From an uncultured Prevotella sp. (lineage in GTDB: Bacteria; Bacteroidota; Bacteroidia; Bacteroidales; Bacteroidaceae), in assembly GCA_958369755.1 (NCBI GenBank), contig CATXJC010000004.1, positions 1-62,835 of the forward strand: a DNA stretch of 62,835 bases, in the 5' to 3' direction. The position numbers were made by a program, and so were the translations under genes. Every line of letters begins with the position of its first letter. Positions within the stretch are counted from its first letter, which is position 1. Below the pieces are notes generated by a model. That model searched no databases. It was not told the origin of the DNA and was given only the letters and a program-made list of their open reading frames with translations. Shown piece after piece: positions 26,458 through 34,641 of this stretch.

Positions 26458-29400
26458 ATGCAAAACAAAGGAATTGTAATTTGTGTAGCCGTCTTACTGA
26501 CTCTCGCAAGTATCTTCTATTTGTCATTCTCGTTTGCCACACGTTACTATGACAGCGAGGCTGCAAAGATTAAAGATCCTATTGCTCAGCAGGATTATAA
26601 GGATTCTGTTAAGTACTTAGGTGTTTATTCTTACCAGAACTGCTTGGAGACTCAGATTGGTCTTGGACTTGACCTTAAGGGCGGTATGAATGTAATTCTT
26701 GAGATTTCTGTACCTGATGTACTTGAAAACCTTGCCGATCATAAGACCGACGCTGGTTTTACCAATGCCATGAAGGAAGCTAGAGCTCAGGAAGAAGCTA
26801 ACGGTGGTGACTTCGTGTCACTTTTCATTAACGCTTATCATAAGAGCGCACCAGGTCATAAACTCGCAGAAGTGTTCGCTACCCAGCAGTTGCAGGGCAA
26901 GGTTTCTCCTCAGAGCAGCGACGCAGAGGTAGAGAAGGCTATCCGCGCTTCTGTACAGGATGCTATCGACAACTCTTTCAACGTTGTCCGCACCCGTATC
27001 GATAAGTTTGGTGTTGTACAGCCTAACATCCAGAAGTTGGAAGGTCAGCAGGGCCGTATCATGGTAGAAATGCCTGGTATCAGCCAGCCAGAGCGTATGC
27101 GTAAGATGCTTCAGGGTAGTGCTAACCTTGAGTTCTGGGAGACATATAACTCTGAGGAAATCGCTCCTTATCTCCAGCAGCTCGACACTCGTATTGCCAA
27201 TGGCGATAACGGTGAGGAGAAGAACGATACCGTAGCAGCTGATTCTGCTGCTGCTAAGAAGAAAGTAGCTAAGGCCGAGCCTAAGAAGGCAGAAACTAAG
27301 TTCTCTATCAAGAAGAAGGACGATGCTGCCATCAAGGTAGGCGAGGATGCTCAGAATGCTGCTGCCATCAAGGCACACCCACTGTTGGCTCGCTTGCAGC
27401 TTGGTGGTGGTTTGAGTACTGTTGGTTATGCCAGCGTTCGCGATACAGCTGCTATCAACAAGATTATCTATTCTGCAGTGGCTAAGCGCCTGCTGCCTTC
27501 AGACTTGCGTTTGCTCTGGAGTGCACAGCCTGCTGACAATATCAAGATGAAGAACATCTATGAGCTTCACGCTTTGAAGGTGACTACTACTACAGGTCGT
27601 GCTCCATTGGAGGGTGATGTCATCACAGACGCTAAGGATGAATTCGACCAGATGGGTTCTCCTGTTGTAAGCATGAAGATGAATACTGAGGGTGCCCGCA
27701 AGTGGGCTCAGATGACCAAGGCTAACGTGGGCAAGGCTATTGCTATCGTTCTGGATGGTGTAGTTTACTCTGCTCCTCGTGTAAACGGTGAGATTGATGG
27801 TGGTAATTCTCAGATTTCTGGTAACTTCACTATCGAAATGACCAAGGACTTGGCTAATACATTGAAGTCTGGTCGTATGCCAGCTCCTGCACGTATCGTT
27901 CAGGAGGAGGTTGTAGGTCCTACTCTCGGTGCACAGTCTATCCAGATGGGTATCATCTCATTCGTTGTTGCTTTCGTACTCCTGATGGTTTACATGGTGA
28001 TGATGTACAACATCGTTCCTGGTATGATGGCTAACTTGGCATTGCTCGTCAATGTATTCTTCACACTCGGTATTCTGACGTCATTCCAGGCAGCCTTGAC
28101 ATTGCCAGGTCTTGCCGGTATGGTCTTGTCTCTGGGTACTGCCGTGGATGCTAACGTGCTTATCTATGAGCGTATCAAGGAGGAGCTTCGCTCTGGCAAG
28201 GGTATGAAGCAGGCTGTAGCTGCCGGTTATGGTAATGCTTTCTCAGCTATCTTCGACTCTAACTTGACTTCATTGATTACAGGTGTCATCCTGTTGACTA
28301 CCGGTACAGGTCCTATCCGTGGTTTCGCTACTACATGGATCATCGGTATCATCGTTTCATTCTTCACAGCCGTATTCTTGACTCGTCTGGTTTACGACTA
28401 TAAGTTGAACCACGACAAGTGGATGCACTGCAAGTTTGATACTGCTGTTTCTCACAACCTGATGCAGGGTAAGAAGTACAAGTTCATGTCTATGTACAAG
28501 ACAACCTTCACCGTAGCTATCGTTGCTGCTGTGGTATTCATCGGTAGTTTCTTTGTTCGTGGCTTGAGTAAGAGTATCGACTTCACTGGTGGTCGTAACT
28601 ATGTAGTACAGTTCGAGAATCCTGTAGAGCCTGAGCAGATCCGTACCGTTCTTGGTGGTGCTTTCGTCAATGCAGATGGTACTAAGGCTACTACAAGTGC
28701 TATCGCTATCGGTACAGATGGTAAGACTATCCGTGTATCTACCAACTATATGATTGAGAGCAACAGTCCAACTGTTGACGATGAGGCTGAGACTATCCTT
28801 TACAATGCCTTGAAGAAGGCTAACCTGGTATCTCAGAAGAGTGTTGAGGCATTCAAGAACCCAGACGTTCGCCAGGGTGGTTCTATCATCAGTAGTACTA
28901 AGGTAGGTCCTTCAGTAGCAAAGGATATCACTATGGGTGCTATCTATAGTGTGCTCTTCGCTCTGATTGCCATCTTCCTCTACATCCTGATACGTTTCCG
29001 CAACGTTGCCTTCTCTGTAGGTTCTACTGTTGCGTTGGCATTCGATGCCTTGACAGTTATCGGTTTCTACTCACTCCTGTGGGGTCTCGTTCCATTCTCA
29101 TTGGAGATTGACCAGACCTTCATCGGTGCTATCCTGACCGTGGTAGGTTACTCTATCAACGATAAGGTGGTAGTATTCGACCGTATCCGTGAGAACTTGA
29201 AGTTGCATCCAAAGGGCGACCGTCAGCAGCTCTTCAATGCATCTATCAATGAGACATTGGCTCGTACCATCAATACATCTACATCTACATTGCTTGTGTT
29301 GCTCTGTATCTTCATCCTCGGTGGTGACAGCATCCGCAGCTTCTCATTCGCAATGATTCTGGGTGTTGTATTCGGTACTTTGTCTTCTATCTTCATCGCA

Positions 29401-29481
29401 TCTCCAATGGCATACATCGTTCTTGGCCGTAAGATCAAGGAGGAGCCTGCTGAAGAGGCTGCTGTTGCAGAGGTTAAGTAA
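26458..29481 (+). CDS. secDF: Fused protein translocase subunits SecD-SecF
   Basis: 1007-residue fusion of the proton-driven SecD and SecF subunits, which pull exported proteins through SecYEG on the periplasmic side. The SecD half has one TM, the P1 domain with GLDLKGGMNVILEI, and a six-TM-type bundle (SLGTAVDANVLIYERIKEEL). The SecF half starts near residue 670 (SKSIDFTGGRNYVVQF) and ends with YSINDKVVVFDRIREN. A Lys/Ala-rich linker lies near residues 260-290. The fused form is normal in Bacteroidetes. Codon use is regular, with strong translation features. Confidence 0.96.
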   Translation: MQNKGIVICVAVLLTLASIFYLSFSFATRYYDSEAAKIKDPIAQQDYKDSVKYLGVYSYQNCLETQIGLGLDLKGGMNVILEISVPDVLENLADHKTDAGFTNAMKEARAQEEANGGDFVSLFINAYHKSAPGHKLAEVFATQQLQGKVSPQSSDAEVEKAIRASVQDAIDNSFNVVRTRIDKFGVVQPNIQKLEGQQGRIMVEMPGISQPERMRKMLQGSANLEFWETYNSEEIAPYLQQLDTRIANGDNGEEKNDTVAADSAAAKKKVAKAEPKKAETKFSIKKKDDAAIKVGEDAQNAAAIKAHPLLARLQLGGGLSTVGYASVRDTAAINKIIYSAVAKRLLPSDLRLLWSAQPADNIKMKNIYELHALKVTTTTGRAPLEGDVITDAKDEFDQMGSPVVSMKMNTEGARKWAQMTKANVGKAIAIVLDGVVYSAPRVNGEIDGGNSQISGNFTIEMTKDLANTLKSGRMPAPARIVQEEVVGPTLGAQSIQMGIISFVVAFVLLMVYMVMMYNIVPGMMANLALLVNVFFTLGILTSFQAALTLPGLAGMVLSLGTAVDANVLIYERIKEELRSGKGMKQAVAAGYGNAFSAIFDSNLTSLITGVILLTTGTGPIRGFATTWIIGIIVSFFTAVFLTRLVYDYKLNHDKWMHCKFDTAVSHNLMQGKKYKFMSMYKTTFTVAIVAAVVFIGSFFVRGLSKSIDFTGGRNYVVQFENPVEPEQIRTVLGGAFVNADGTKATTSAIAIGTDGKTIRVSTNYMIESNSPTVDDEAETILYNALKKANLVSQKSVEAFKNPDVRQGGSIISSTKVGPSVAKDITMGAIYSVLFALIAIFLYILIRFRNVAFSVGSTVALAFDALTVIGFYSLLWGLVPFSLEIDQTFIGAILTVVGYSINDKVVVFDRIRENLKLHPKGDRQQLFNASINETLARTINTSTSTLLVLLCIFILGGDSIRSFSFAMILGVVFGTLSSIFIASPMAYIVLGRKIKEEPAEEAAVAEVK

Positions 29482-29556
29482 AACGTAAACAATAAGAGAT
29501 TCTTCTGTTTCTGTCCGGTGAATGCCGGATGGAAATAGGGAATCATCAAGACTATA

Positions 29557-29607
29557 AAACGATAAAAGGTCGCTTCCTGGTTAAATAGGAGCGACCTTTT
29601 ATCGTTT
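29557..29607. terminator. Bidirectional terminator between secDF and tRNA-Arg
   Basis: Perfect 17-bp arms (AAACGATAAAAGGTCGC) at 29557-29573 and 29591-29607, 17-nt loop, with A and T tracts. The minus-strand tRNA-Arg ends four bases away. Confidence 0.88.
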
Positions 29608-29610
29608 ACG

Positions 29611-29682
29611 TGGTCCCACCGAGAATCGAACTCGGATCAAAGGTTTAGGAAACCTCCGTTCTATCCATTAAACTATGGGACC
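29611..29682 (-). tRNA. tRNA-Arg (anticodon CCT)
   Basis: On the minus strand the acceptor stem GGTCCCA pairs with TGGGACC. The anticodon loop TTCCTAA gives CCT, and the T arm contains GAGTTCGATTCTC. CCA is not encoded. Confidence 0.95.
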
Positions 29683-29697
29683 TTCGAAAACTGACTG

Positions 29698-29728
29698 CAA
29701 AGATACATTAAAACATTGACAATACAAA
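29698..29728 (-). promoter_or_regulatory. Consensus promoter for tRNA-Arg
   Basis: Minus strand TTTG (29728-29725), 19-bp spacer, TATCTTTG (29705-29698). It ends 15 bp before the tRNA 5' end. Confidence 0.85.
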
Positions 29729-29732
29729 ATAA

Positions 29733-30695
29733 ATGACTATGTTTTTAACACTCATCCTATCAAGTTTGCTCACTTTTGTGGAATTAAACTGCGAAAATCT
29801 CTTTGATACACGGCATGATTCGCTTAAGAATGATGTCGAATTCCTGCCTGAAGGTAGTTATCACTGGACTCCCTACCGCTATTGGCATAAGGTGAACCAT
29901 CTGGGGCAGGAGATTGTGGGGCTGGGGTATGAGGAGGCTTCCGGAGATGTGCAGCTTCCCGACTTGGTGGCTCTCTGTGAGGTGGAAAACGACAGTGTGT
30001 TGTTTGACCTGACCAAGCGTTCAGCCATCCGTACGGCTGGTTATGAGTATGTGATGACCGATTCGCCCGATGAGCGCGGTATCGATGTTGTCCTGATGTA
30101 TCAGCCGTTTTCCTTTTCATTGATACGTTCCTGGTCTATTCGGGTGAAACGTCTGCCGGATACCCGTCCTACGAGAGACATTCTCTATGTTTCGGGACGT
30201 GTCATCACGGGTGATACGCTGCATGTGTTTGTGGTGCATGCACCTAGTAGAAGGGGAGGAGAGCGTGAATCCCGTCCTTACCGCCTGCAGGTGGCGAGCC
30301 AGTTGGCAGAAGCTGTGGATTCCATTTATGCGCTTCAAAGTAGGGCAAAGATTATTGTGGCAGGAGACTTTAATGATTATCACGACTCTCCAGCACTGGA
30401 ATATCTCTATCAGCACCACCTTATTAATATATCTGCCGGAGCACGGGGTAGCCATGGGGCAAAGGCCACTTACCGTTGGCATGGAGAATGGCGCAGTCTG
30501 GACCAGATACTGCTGAGCGAATCGATGCAGCATCCGGAAAATGCCTGCAGGATAGGAGATTTGCCTTTCCTGCTCGAAGATGATGAGAAATATGGCGGTA
30601 AAAAACCATATCGCACCTACCTGGGTCCGAGGTATTTAGGAGGTTACAGCGATCATCTTCCATTGGTGGCCCGCATCCGGATAGATGATAAATAA
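29733..30695 (+). CDS. Exported EEP-fold hydrolase (endonuclease/exonuclease/phosphatase)
   Basis: 320 residues with a short hydrophobic N-terminus (MTMFLTLILSSLLTF) that may be a signal peptide. EEP motifs: ELNCENLFDT, DLVALCEVEN, FVVHAPSRRGGERE, IIVAGDFNDYHDSP and GGYSDHLPLVARI. The FVVHAPSRRGG form resembles Bacteroidetes secreted nuclease/phosphatase members. It differs from the membrane EEP protein at 25250, so the window has two unrelated copies of the fold. Reaction unknown. Confidence 0.87.
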   Translation: MTMFLTLILSSLLTFVELNCENLFDTRHDSLKNDVEFLPEGSYHWTPYRYWHKVNHLGQEIVGLGYEEASGDVQLPDLVALCEVENDSVLFDLTKRSAIRTAGYEYVMTDSPDERGIDVVLMYQPFSFSLIRSWSIRVKRLPDTRPTRDILYVSGRVITGDTLHVFVVHAPSRRGGERESRPYRLQVASQLAEAVDSIYALQSRAKIIVAGDFNDYHDSPALEYLYQHHLINISAGARGSHGAKATYRWHGEWRSLDQILLSESMQHPENACRIGDLPFLLEDDEKYGGKKPYRTYLGPRYLGGYSDHLPLVARIRIDDK

Positions 30696-30712
30696 GGCAC
30701 GATTTACTTGAC

Positions 30713-30755
30713 TTTTCGCAAAAAAGGTGGTGTAAACAGCACTTTTTTGCGAAAA
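30713..30755 (+). terminator. Hairpin after the exported EEP gene
   Basis: 13-bp arms TTTTCGCAAAAAA and complement at 30713-30725 and 30743-30755, 17-nt loop that can extend the stem through GTG/CAC. It lies just before the fabI promoter and overlaps its upstream edge. Confidence 0.65.
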
Positions 30756-30757
30756 AG

Positions 30758-30789
30758 CTTGCATATATTGCACAAATTTCGTAATTTTG
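30758..30789 (+). promoter_or_regulatory. Promoter for fabI
   Basis: CTTG at 30758-30761, 20-bp spacer, TAATTTTG at 30782-30789. The fabI ATG is 36 bp downstream. Confidence 0.75.
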
Positions 30790-30824
30790 CGCACGATTTA
30801 CAAACATATAGTATTAAGATAACA

Positions 30825-31682
30825 ATGACTCACAATTTGTTAAAAGGCAAGCGTGGCATCATCTTCGGTGCACTCAATGAGGAATCAATCGCTTGGAAAG
30901 TAGCTGTAAAAGCTGCTGAAGAGGGTGCTACTATCGCACTTAGTAATACAGCTATGGCTTTGCGTATGGGTACGCTGGATAAGCTCGCTGAACAGATCAA
31001 CGCTCCTATCATCGCAGCTGATGCGACTAGCGTAGAAGACTTGGAAAAGGTATTCACAGAGGCTCAGGAGAAACTCGGTGGCAAAATCGACTTCGTGCTC
31101 CACTCTGTAGCTATGAGCCCTAACGTTCGCAAGCATCGTACATACGATGACCTCGACTACAACTTCCTGAACAAGACATTGGACATCTCTGCTATCTCTT
31201 TCCACAAGATGTTGCAGGTAGCCAAGAAGTTGGATGCTATCAATGAGTGGGGTTCTGTAGTAGCTCTCACTTACGTAGCTTCTCAGCGTACTTTCTTCGG
31301 TTACAACGATATGGCTGATGCCAAGAGCATGCTCGAGAGCATCGCACGCAGCTTCGGCTACATCTATGGTCGCGAGAAGCATGTCCGCATCAATACCATC
31401 TCTCAGAGCCCTACAGCAACAACTGCAGGTAAGGGTATCAAGGATATCGCGAATATGATGGACTTTGCTGACAAGATGTCTCCACTCGGAAATGCAGTAG
31501 CAGAGGATTGCGCTAACTATTGCGTAATGATGTTCTCAGACTTCACCCGCAAGGTAACTATGCAGAACCTCTTCCACGATGGTGGTTTCTCATCTATGGG
31601 TATGAGCCTCCGCGCCATGAACCAGTATGCTAAGGATATGGCTCCTTACGAGGATGAGAATGGTAAGGTTATCTACGGATAA
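30825..31682 (+). CDS. fabI: Enoyl-ACP reductase (FabI)
   Basis: NADH-dependent enoyl-acyl carrier protein reductase, the last step of each fatty-acid elongation round. Short-chain dehydrogenase fold with the FabI-type variant nucleotide motif GIIFGALNEESIAWK and catalytic Tyr-x6-Lys in YNDMADAKSML (about residue 160). RINTISQSPTATTAGKGI is the substrate-loop region. 285 residues. The frame is open to 30708, but MTHNLLKGKRG at 30825 is the natural start after the promoter. Confidence 0.95.
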   Translation: MTHNLLKGKRGIIFGALNEESIAWKVAVKAAEEGATIALSNTAMALRMGTLDKLAEQINAPIIAADATSVEDLEKVFTEAQEKLGGKIDFVLHSVAMSPNVRKHRTYDDLDYNFLNKTLDISAISFHKMLQVAKKLDAINEWGSVVALTYVASQRTFFGYNDMADAKSMLESIARSFGYIYGREKHVRINTISQSPTATTAGKGIKDIANMMDFADKMSPLGNAVAEDCANYCVMMFSDFTRKVTMQNLFHDGGFSSMGMSLRAMNQYAKDMAPYEDENGKVIYG

Positions 31683-31732
31683 TAGAAAAACAAGGAAAGG
31701 ATGATACTCTATATATCATCACATCTATTCAT

Positions 31733-31782
31733 AATAGGCAATATACGCTCATTCCTGCAGGGAAAGAGGTGTATTGCCTATT
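31733..31782 (+). terminator. Terminator downstream of fabI
   Basis: Arms AATAGGCAATATAC and GTGTATTGCCTATT (one G-T wobble) with a 22-nt loop, followed by TGTTTTG. Confidence 0.65.
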
Positions 31783-31798
31783 TGTTTTGCGACTCACA

Positions 31799-31886
31799 CC
31801 GAACGAAGTAAGCACGTGCGTCGAACGATGCACGCGCTCACATCGAACGATGCACGTGCTTACTTCGAACGATGCACGGCGCATAA
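31799..31886 (+). repeat. 22-bp tandem repeat, four units
   Basis: Units start at 31799, 31821, 31843 and 31865. The last three share TCGAACGATGCACG exactly; the first is degenerate (CCGAACGAAGTAAG). Superimposed on them is a perfect 16-bp inverted repeat, CGAAGTAAGCACGTGC at 31804-31819 and its complement at 31852-31867. It is intergenic, 116 bp before the regulator start. Confidence 0.9.
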
Positions 31887-32001
31887 TACATAGACTTTAC
31901 ACTATATAAATAGTTATCTTACGCTGTTGGGATATACAACTTTGATACACATAAAGCAAGTAATTAGAAATTTAAGCAAGTAAACATAAGATAGGAAGCG
32001 T

Positions 32002-32766
32002 ATGGATTCATTGTTTTTACTTCAGTTTGCCTGTTTCATCTTCATGTTCATCAATGCCTTCATCGTGGCACTCTCCTGTCTGCATGTAAGATGGAAGAAC
32101 AAACGATACGAACGTTCAAGATGGATGATAGCAGCAGCCATCACAGGTCTGGCGATACAATATGTGATACAGATGAAGTTCGGATTCCGTGCCATAGACG
32201 ATGATCTGGGGGCGGTGATCAACATTCTCATCTATACCCCTTGCTTCTCGCTCATCTGCATGGGCATCTATAATCTGGAGACCACCCGTGCCAACCGCAG
32301 GAAGATGTATCTGGTGTGCGGTGCCATCTATGCCGCCATCATCCTGATCTTCTGCGTGGGCGTCAGCCTTCACCAAAGTCTGTATATTAGAGAAGAACTT
32401 TATCTGATGCTGGTACTGTTTTGCGTGAGTGTATCCTATTGCATATATATGATTATACGGGAGATGAACAGGCGCAGGAAGATGCTGGAAACGATGGCGG
32501 CTACGGATATGCTGCCCTACGTGAGATATTCACGAGCCAGCATATTCATCCTCTGTCTCCCGGTCCTTGTCTTGCCGGTAGCCATGTTCTCCACCACCTT
32601 ATTATATATACTGGCTCCTGTGGGGCTGATGGCACTGCTGTTCTTCAACCTTACATTCATAGCCCTTGGCAGCAATTACATTCCTACCGAAGAGCTCCTG
32701 GACAAGGAAGCGGAAAACAACCCTCCATCTGAAACCGGAAATGGGGGGGGCAGAGGAAAATTCTGA
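32002..32766 (+). CDS. Membrane sensor part of a split AraC-type regulator
   Basis: 254 residues as read, with about seven hydrophobic segments between residues 1 and 230 (for example LLQFACFIFMFINAFIVAL, VINILIYTPCFSLICMGIY). The frame then runs into eight G at 32743-32750 and stops 14 bases later after an out-of-character tail (NGGGRGKF). Removing one G joins it in frame to the AraC DNA-binding domain that follows, giving a 386-residue protein. I therefore see this as the N-terminal half of one gene, 32002-33163. Prevotella regulators with an N-terminal membrane region and C-terminal HTH of this design are known to me. The signal sensed is unknown. Confidence 0.8.
   Translation: MDSLFLLQFACFIFMFINAFIVALSCLHVRWKNKRYERSRWMIAAAITGLAIQYVIQMKFGFRAIDDDLGAVINILIYTPCFSLICMGIYNLETTRANRRKMYLVCGAIYAAIILIFCVGVSLHQSLYIREELYLMLVLFCVSVSYCIYMIIREMNRRRKMLETMAATDMLPYVRYSRASIFILCLPVLVLPVAMFSTTLLYILAPVGLMALLFFNLTFIALGSNYIPTEELLDKEAENNPPSETGNGGGRGKF
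32595..32610 (-). repeat. TATATATAATAAGGTG copy, minus strand, inside a coding region
   Basis: Exact copy of the 16-mer found upstream of other genes, here inside a TM-encoding part of the split regulator (codons for TTLLYI on the plus strand). Confidence 0.7.
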
Positions 32767-33163
32767 CATACGGCAGGATCCTGCGGATGATAAACCAAGG
32801 CAATTGCAGATTATTTCTGATGAACGCAGGAACTTTATCCAGCAGAGCCTGGATGCCTGGTGTGAGAATCAGGGCTACAAGGACTGTAACGTGAACATGC
32901 TTATACTTTCCCACACACTCTGCATCTCGAAGAACGAACTGAGTCTGTTCTTCGACCAGTGTCTGCATTCCAATTTCAGAATATGGCTCAGCGAGATCCG
33001 TTTCAATGCAGCTAAGAAGATGATGCTGGAGTATCCCGACTACAGCAACGATATCATTTCTGCCGAATGCGGATTTTCCTGCCGCACTCATCTCTACCGC
33101 ATCTTCAAGAACAAGGCAGGGTGCTCGCCTACAGAATGGAGAAAATCTGCCAAAAAGGAGTAG
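32741..33163 (+). CDS. AraC-type DNA-binding half of the split regulator
   Basis: Frame +1 relative to the sensor half. The region from GGAEENSDIRQ onward includes a double helix-turn-helix of the AraC/XylS type: LSHTLCISKNELSLFFDQCL and, second, DIISAECGFSCRTHLYRIFK with the family end GCSPTEWRKS. An ATG at 32741 directly before the G run could give a separate 140-residue protein, though no good ribosome-binding site is seen. Joined to the sensor by a one-base deletion in the G run it forms a complete membrane-tethered regulator. It ends inside an 18-bp hairpin, upstream of the fimbrial operon it probably controls. Confidence 0.8.
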   Translation: MGGAEENSDIRQDPADDKPRQLQIISDERRNFIQQSLDAWCENQGYKDCNVNMLILSHTLCISKNELSLFFDQCLHSNFRIWLSEIRFNAAKKMMLEYPDYSNDIISAECGFSCRTHLYRIFKNKAGCSPTEWRKSAKKE

Positions 33164-33191
33164 CATTTCTAGGAATGCTACTCCTTTTTGG
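33150..33191 (+). terminator. 18-bp perfect hairpin at the end of the regulator gene
   Basis: Arms 33150-33167 and 33174-33191 with a 6-nt loop; the right arm ends with five T before GG. The regulator stop codon lies in the left arm. The right arm is also the first of three GGAATGC repeats. Confidence 0.8.
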
Positions 33192-33236
33192 TAGGAATGC
33201 GACACTTTTTCAGGGGAATGCGACACCCTTTTTCAG
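33172..33236 (+). promoter_or_regulatory. Three 21-22 bp direct repeats, candidate operator of the fimbrial operon
   Basis: GGAATGCTACTCC at 33172, GGAATGCGACACTT at 33194 and GGAATGCGACACCC at 33215, each followed by a T run. The third copy covers the position where a -33 TTTG should be (33223-33226 does not match), with a -7 box at 33247. Direct repeats two helical turns apart that overlap the -33/-35 region are the usual arrangement of AraC-family activator sites. Assignment to the neighbouring regulator is inference. Confidence 0.6.
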
Positions 33237-33246
33237 TGAAAAACAC

Positions 33247-33254
33247 TAATTTTG
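33247..33254 (+). promoter_or_regulatory. -7 box TAATTTTG of the fimbrial operon
   Basis: Matches TAnnTTTG without a -33 TTTG at 19-21 bp. Transcription would start near 33262, leaving a leader of about 135 nt with a hairpin (10-bp arms 33301-33310 and 33318-33327, GCTTTCCGAA). Confidence 0.6.
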
Positions 33255-33397
33255 TGGCACGAAAGAAATATTTGAATCTTATACTATCAATCAAGATTTG
33301 GCTTTCCGAATCATCATTTCGGAAAGCTTCTTATATATTCTGAAGTAAGTAAATGAAAATTAATGTAGTAAGTAATGACAATAATGTAGAGTAAAAT

Positions 33398-34621
33398 ATG
33401 ATGAATCGTTCAACGACACAGATTAGATTACTGGTTGCTGTGCTTGTTTCCATTCTTTCCTTTTCCTTTGCGAAAGCGGAAGCCAGCGATAGTAATCTGC
33501 CAGATTCCAAAGGATGGTATCTGGGCGTGGATGGCGGATTGCCTTTCGGCTTATCCACTTTTTCCAGTTTCGGACATGACAAGACCCACCTGGGCTGGGC
33601 TGCCGGTATCTATGGCGGCTATCGTTTCAACCCCATTTTCTCAGCAGAACTCTCTGCCAGATATGGAGAGGTGAACCTGTCGGCACAAGACTGCTGCGTG
33701 GAGCGCAACTACTGGCTGGGCAGCGACGGCATGCTCTACAAGGCAAGTGTCCTGGGCATGGATAGCTGGGAATGTGCCCAACTGAAAAGCCATGTCAGGA
33801 TGGGCTGGTATGGTGCAAGGGTTCACCTGAATCTGCTGGGGCTGTTACGCAATACCGCCCACAGCCGATGGACTGTAGCCGTATCTCCTCATCTCTATGC
33901 TGTGACCACCTGCGCAGATATTCAGACCCTGGCAGATCATGCCGAGGTGATGAAAGGCTCTACCCGCTGGCATCTGGGCTATGGAGCCAGCTTGCAGGCT
34001 GGTTACCAGTTGACCTCCAATCTTAATCTGGGCATCTATTCCGGTTTGACACGCCTTTCAGGAGAACGTATGGACGGAATGCCGGAACATCTGCACAAGA
34101 ACAACTTCGTATGGGAAAGCGGAATCAGACTGGGAATCAGTTTCTCAAAAAAGAAAAACAAGATAGTTGAAACTCCATCAGTTCCACAAACGGAAGTTCT
34201 ACATCAAGATACCATTCTTTCGGAGAATGTCAATCAGAAAGAAAAAGAAACGGTGGATAAGGCTGAAACAAAAGTTGTTGAACAGGATATTAAAGAACCT
34301 GTAAAGGTGACATTCCCTGTCATCTACTTCAGCTTCAACCGCATCACCATTCGCCCAAGCGAGGTTTCCAAGCTGAAAAGCATCCTCCATATATTGAAGG
34401 AGAATCCTGAAATGAAGGTGACGGTGACTGGCTGGTGCGACACAAGAGGTAGCGTGGCTGTCAACAGACGCATCTCCCGCCAGCGAGCACAAGCCCTGAA
34501 GACCTGGCTTGTGAAGAGAGGTATTGCAGCAAGCCGCATCTCGGTAGTAGGAAAGGGAAGCGACGCTTCCAGAACTGCCCCAAAAGCCCGCCGAGTAGAG
34601 ACTACAAATCATCATCAGTAA
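33398..34621 (+). CDS. OmpA-like protein with DUF3575-type barrel
   Basis: 407 residues. A signal peptide (cleavage near AKAEA, residue 28) is followed by an eight-strand-type barrel with DUF3575 character (WYLGVDGGLPFGLSTF). A charged linker (QKEKETVDKAETKVVEQD) leads to a C-terminal OmpA peptidoglycan-binding domain (VTVTGWCDTRGSVAVNRRIS with the Arg of the diaminopimelate site). Such proteins head fimbrial clusters in Bacteroidales and may anchor or space the fimbriae. First gene of the operon, after the repeat-bearing promoter; the next gene begins 20 bp downstream. Confidence 0.88.
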   Translation: MMNRSTTQIRLLVAVLVSILSFSFAKAEASDSNLPDSKGWYLGVDGGLPFGLSTFSSFGHDKTHLGWAAGIYGGYRFNPIFSAELSARYGEVNLSAQDCCVERNYWLGSDGMLYKASVLGMDSWECAQLKSHVRMGWYGARVHLNLLGLLRNTAHSRWTVAVSPHLYAVTTCADIQTLADHAEVMKGSTRWHLGYGASLQAGYQLTSNLNLGIYSGLTRLSGERMDGMPEHLHKNNFVWESGIRLGISFSKKKNKIVETPSVPQTEVLHQDTILSENVNQKEKETVDKAETKVVEQDIKEPVKVTFPVIYFSFNRITIRPSEVSKLKSILHILKENPEMKVTVTGWCDTRGSVAVNRRISRQRAQALKTWLVKRGIAASRISVVGKGSDASRTAPKARRVETTNHHQ

Positions 34622-34641
34622 CCCATAAAACAAGATAGAAA

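Larger units (their letters stand above)
31683..32001. other. 319-bp intergenic region upstream of the split AraC regulator
   Basis: It contains the fabI terminator (31733-31782), a 22-bp tandem array (31799-31886) and an A/T-rich stretch with a near -7 box CAACTTTG at 31938-31945 (one mismatch to TAnnTTTG). I see no ORF worth calling. Confidence 0.7.
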
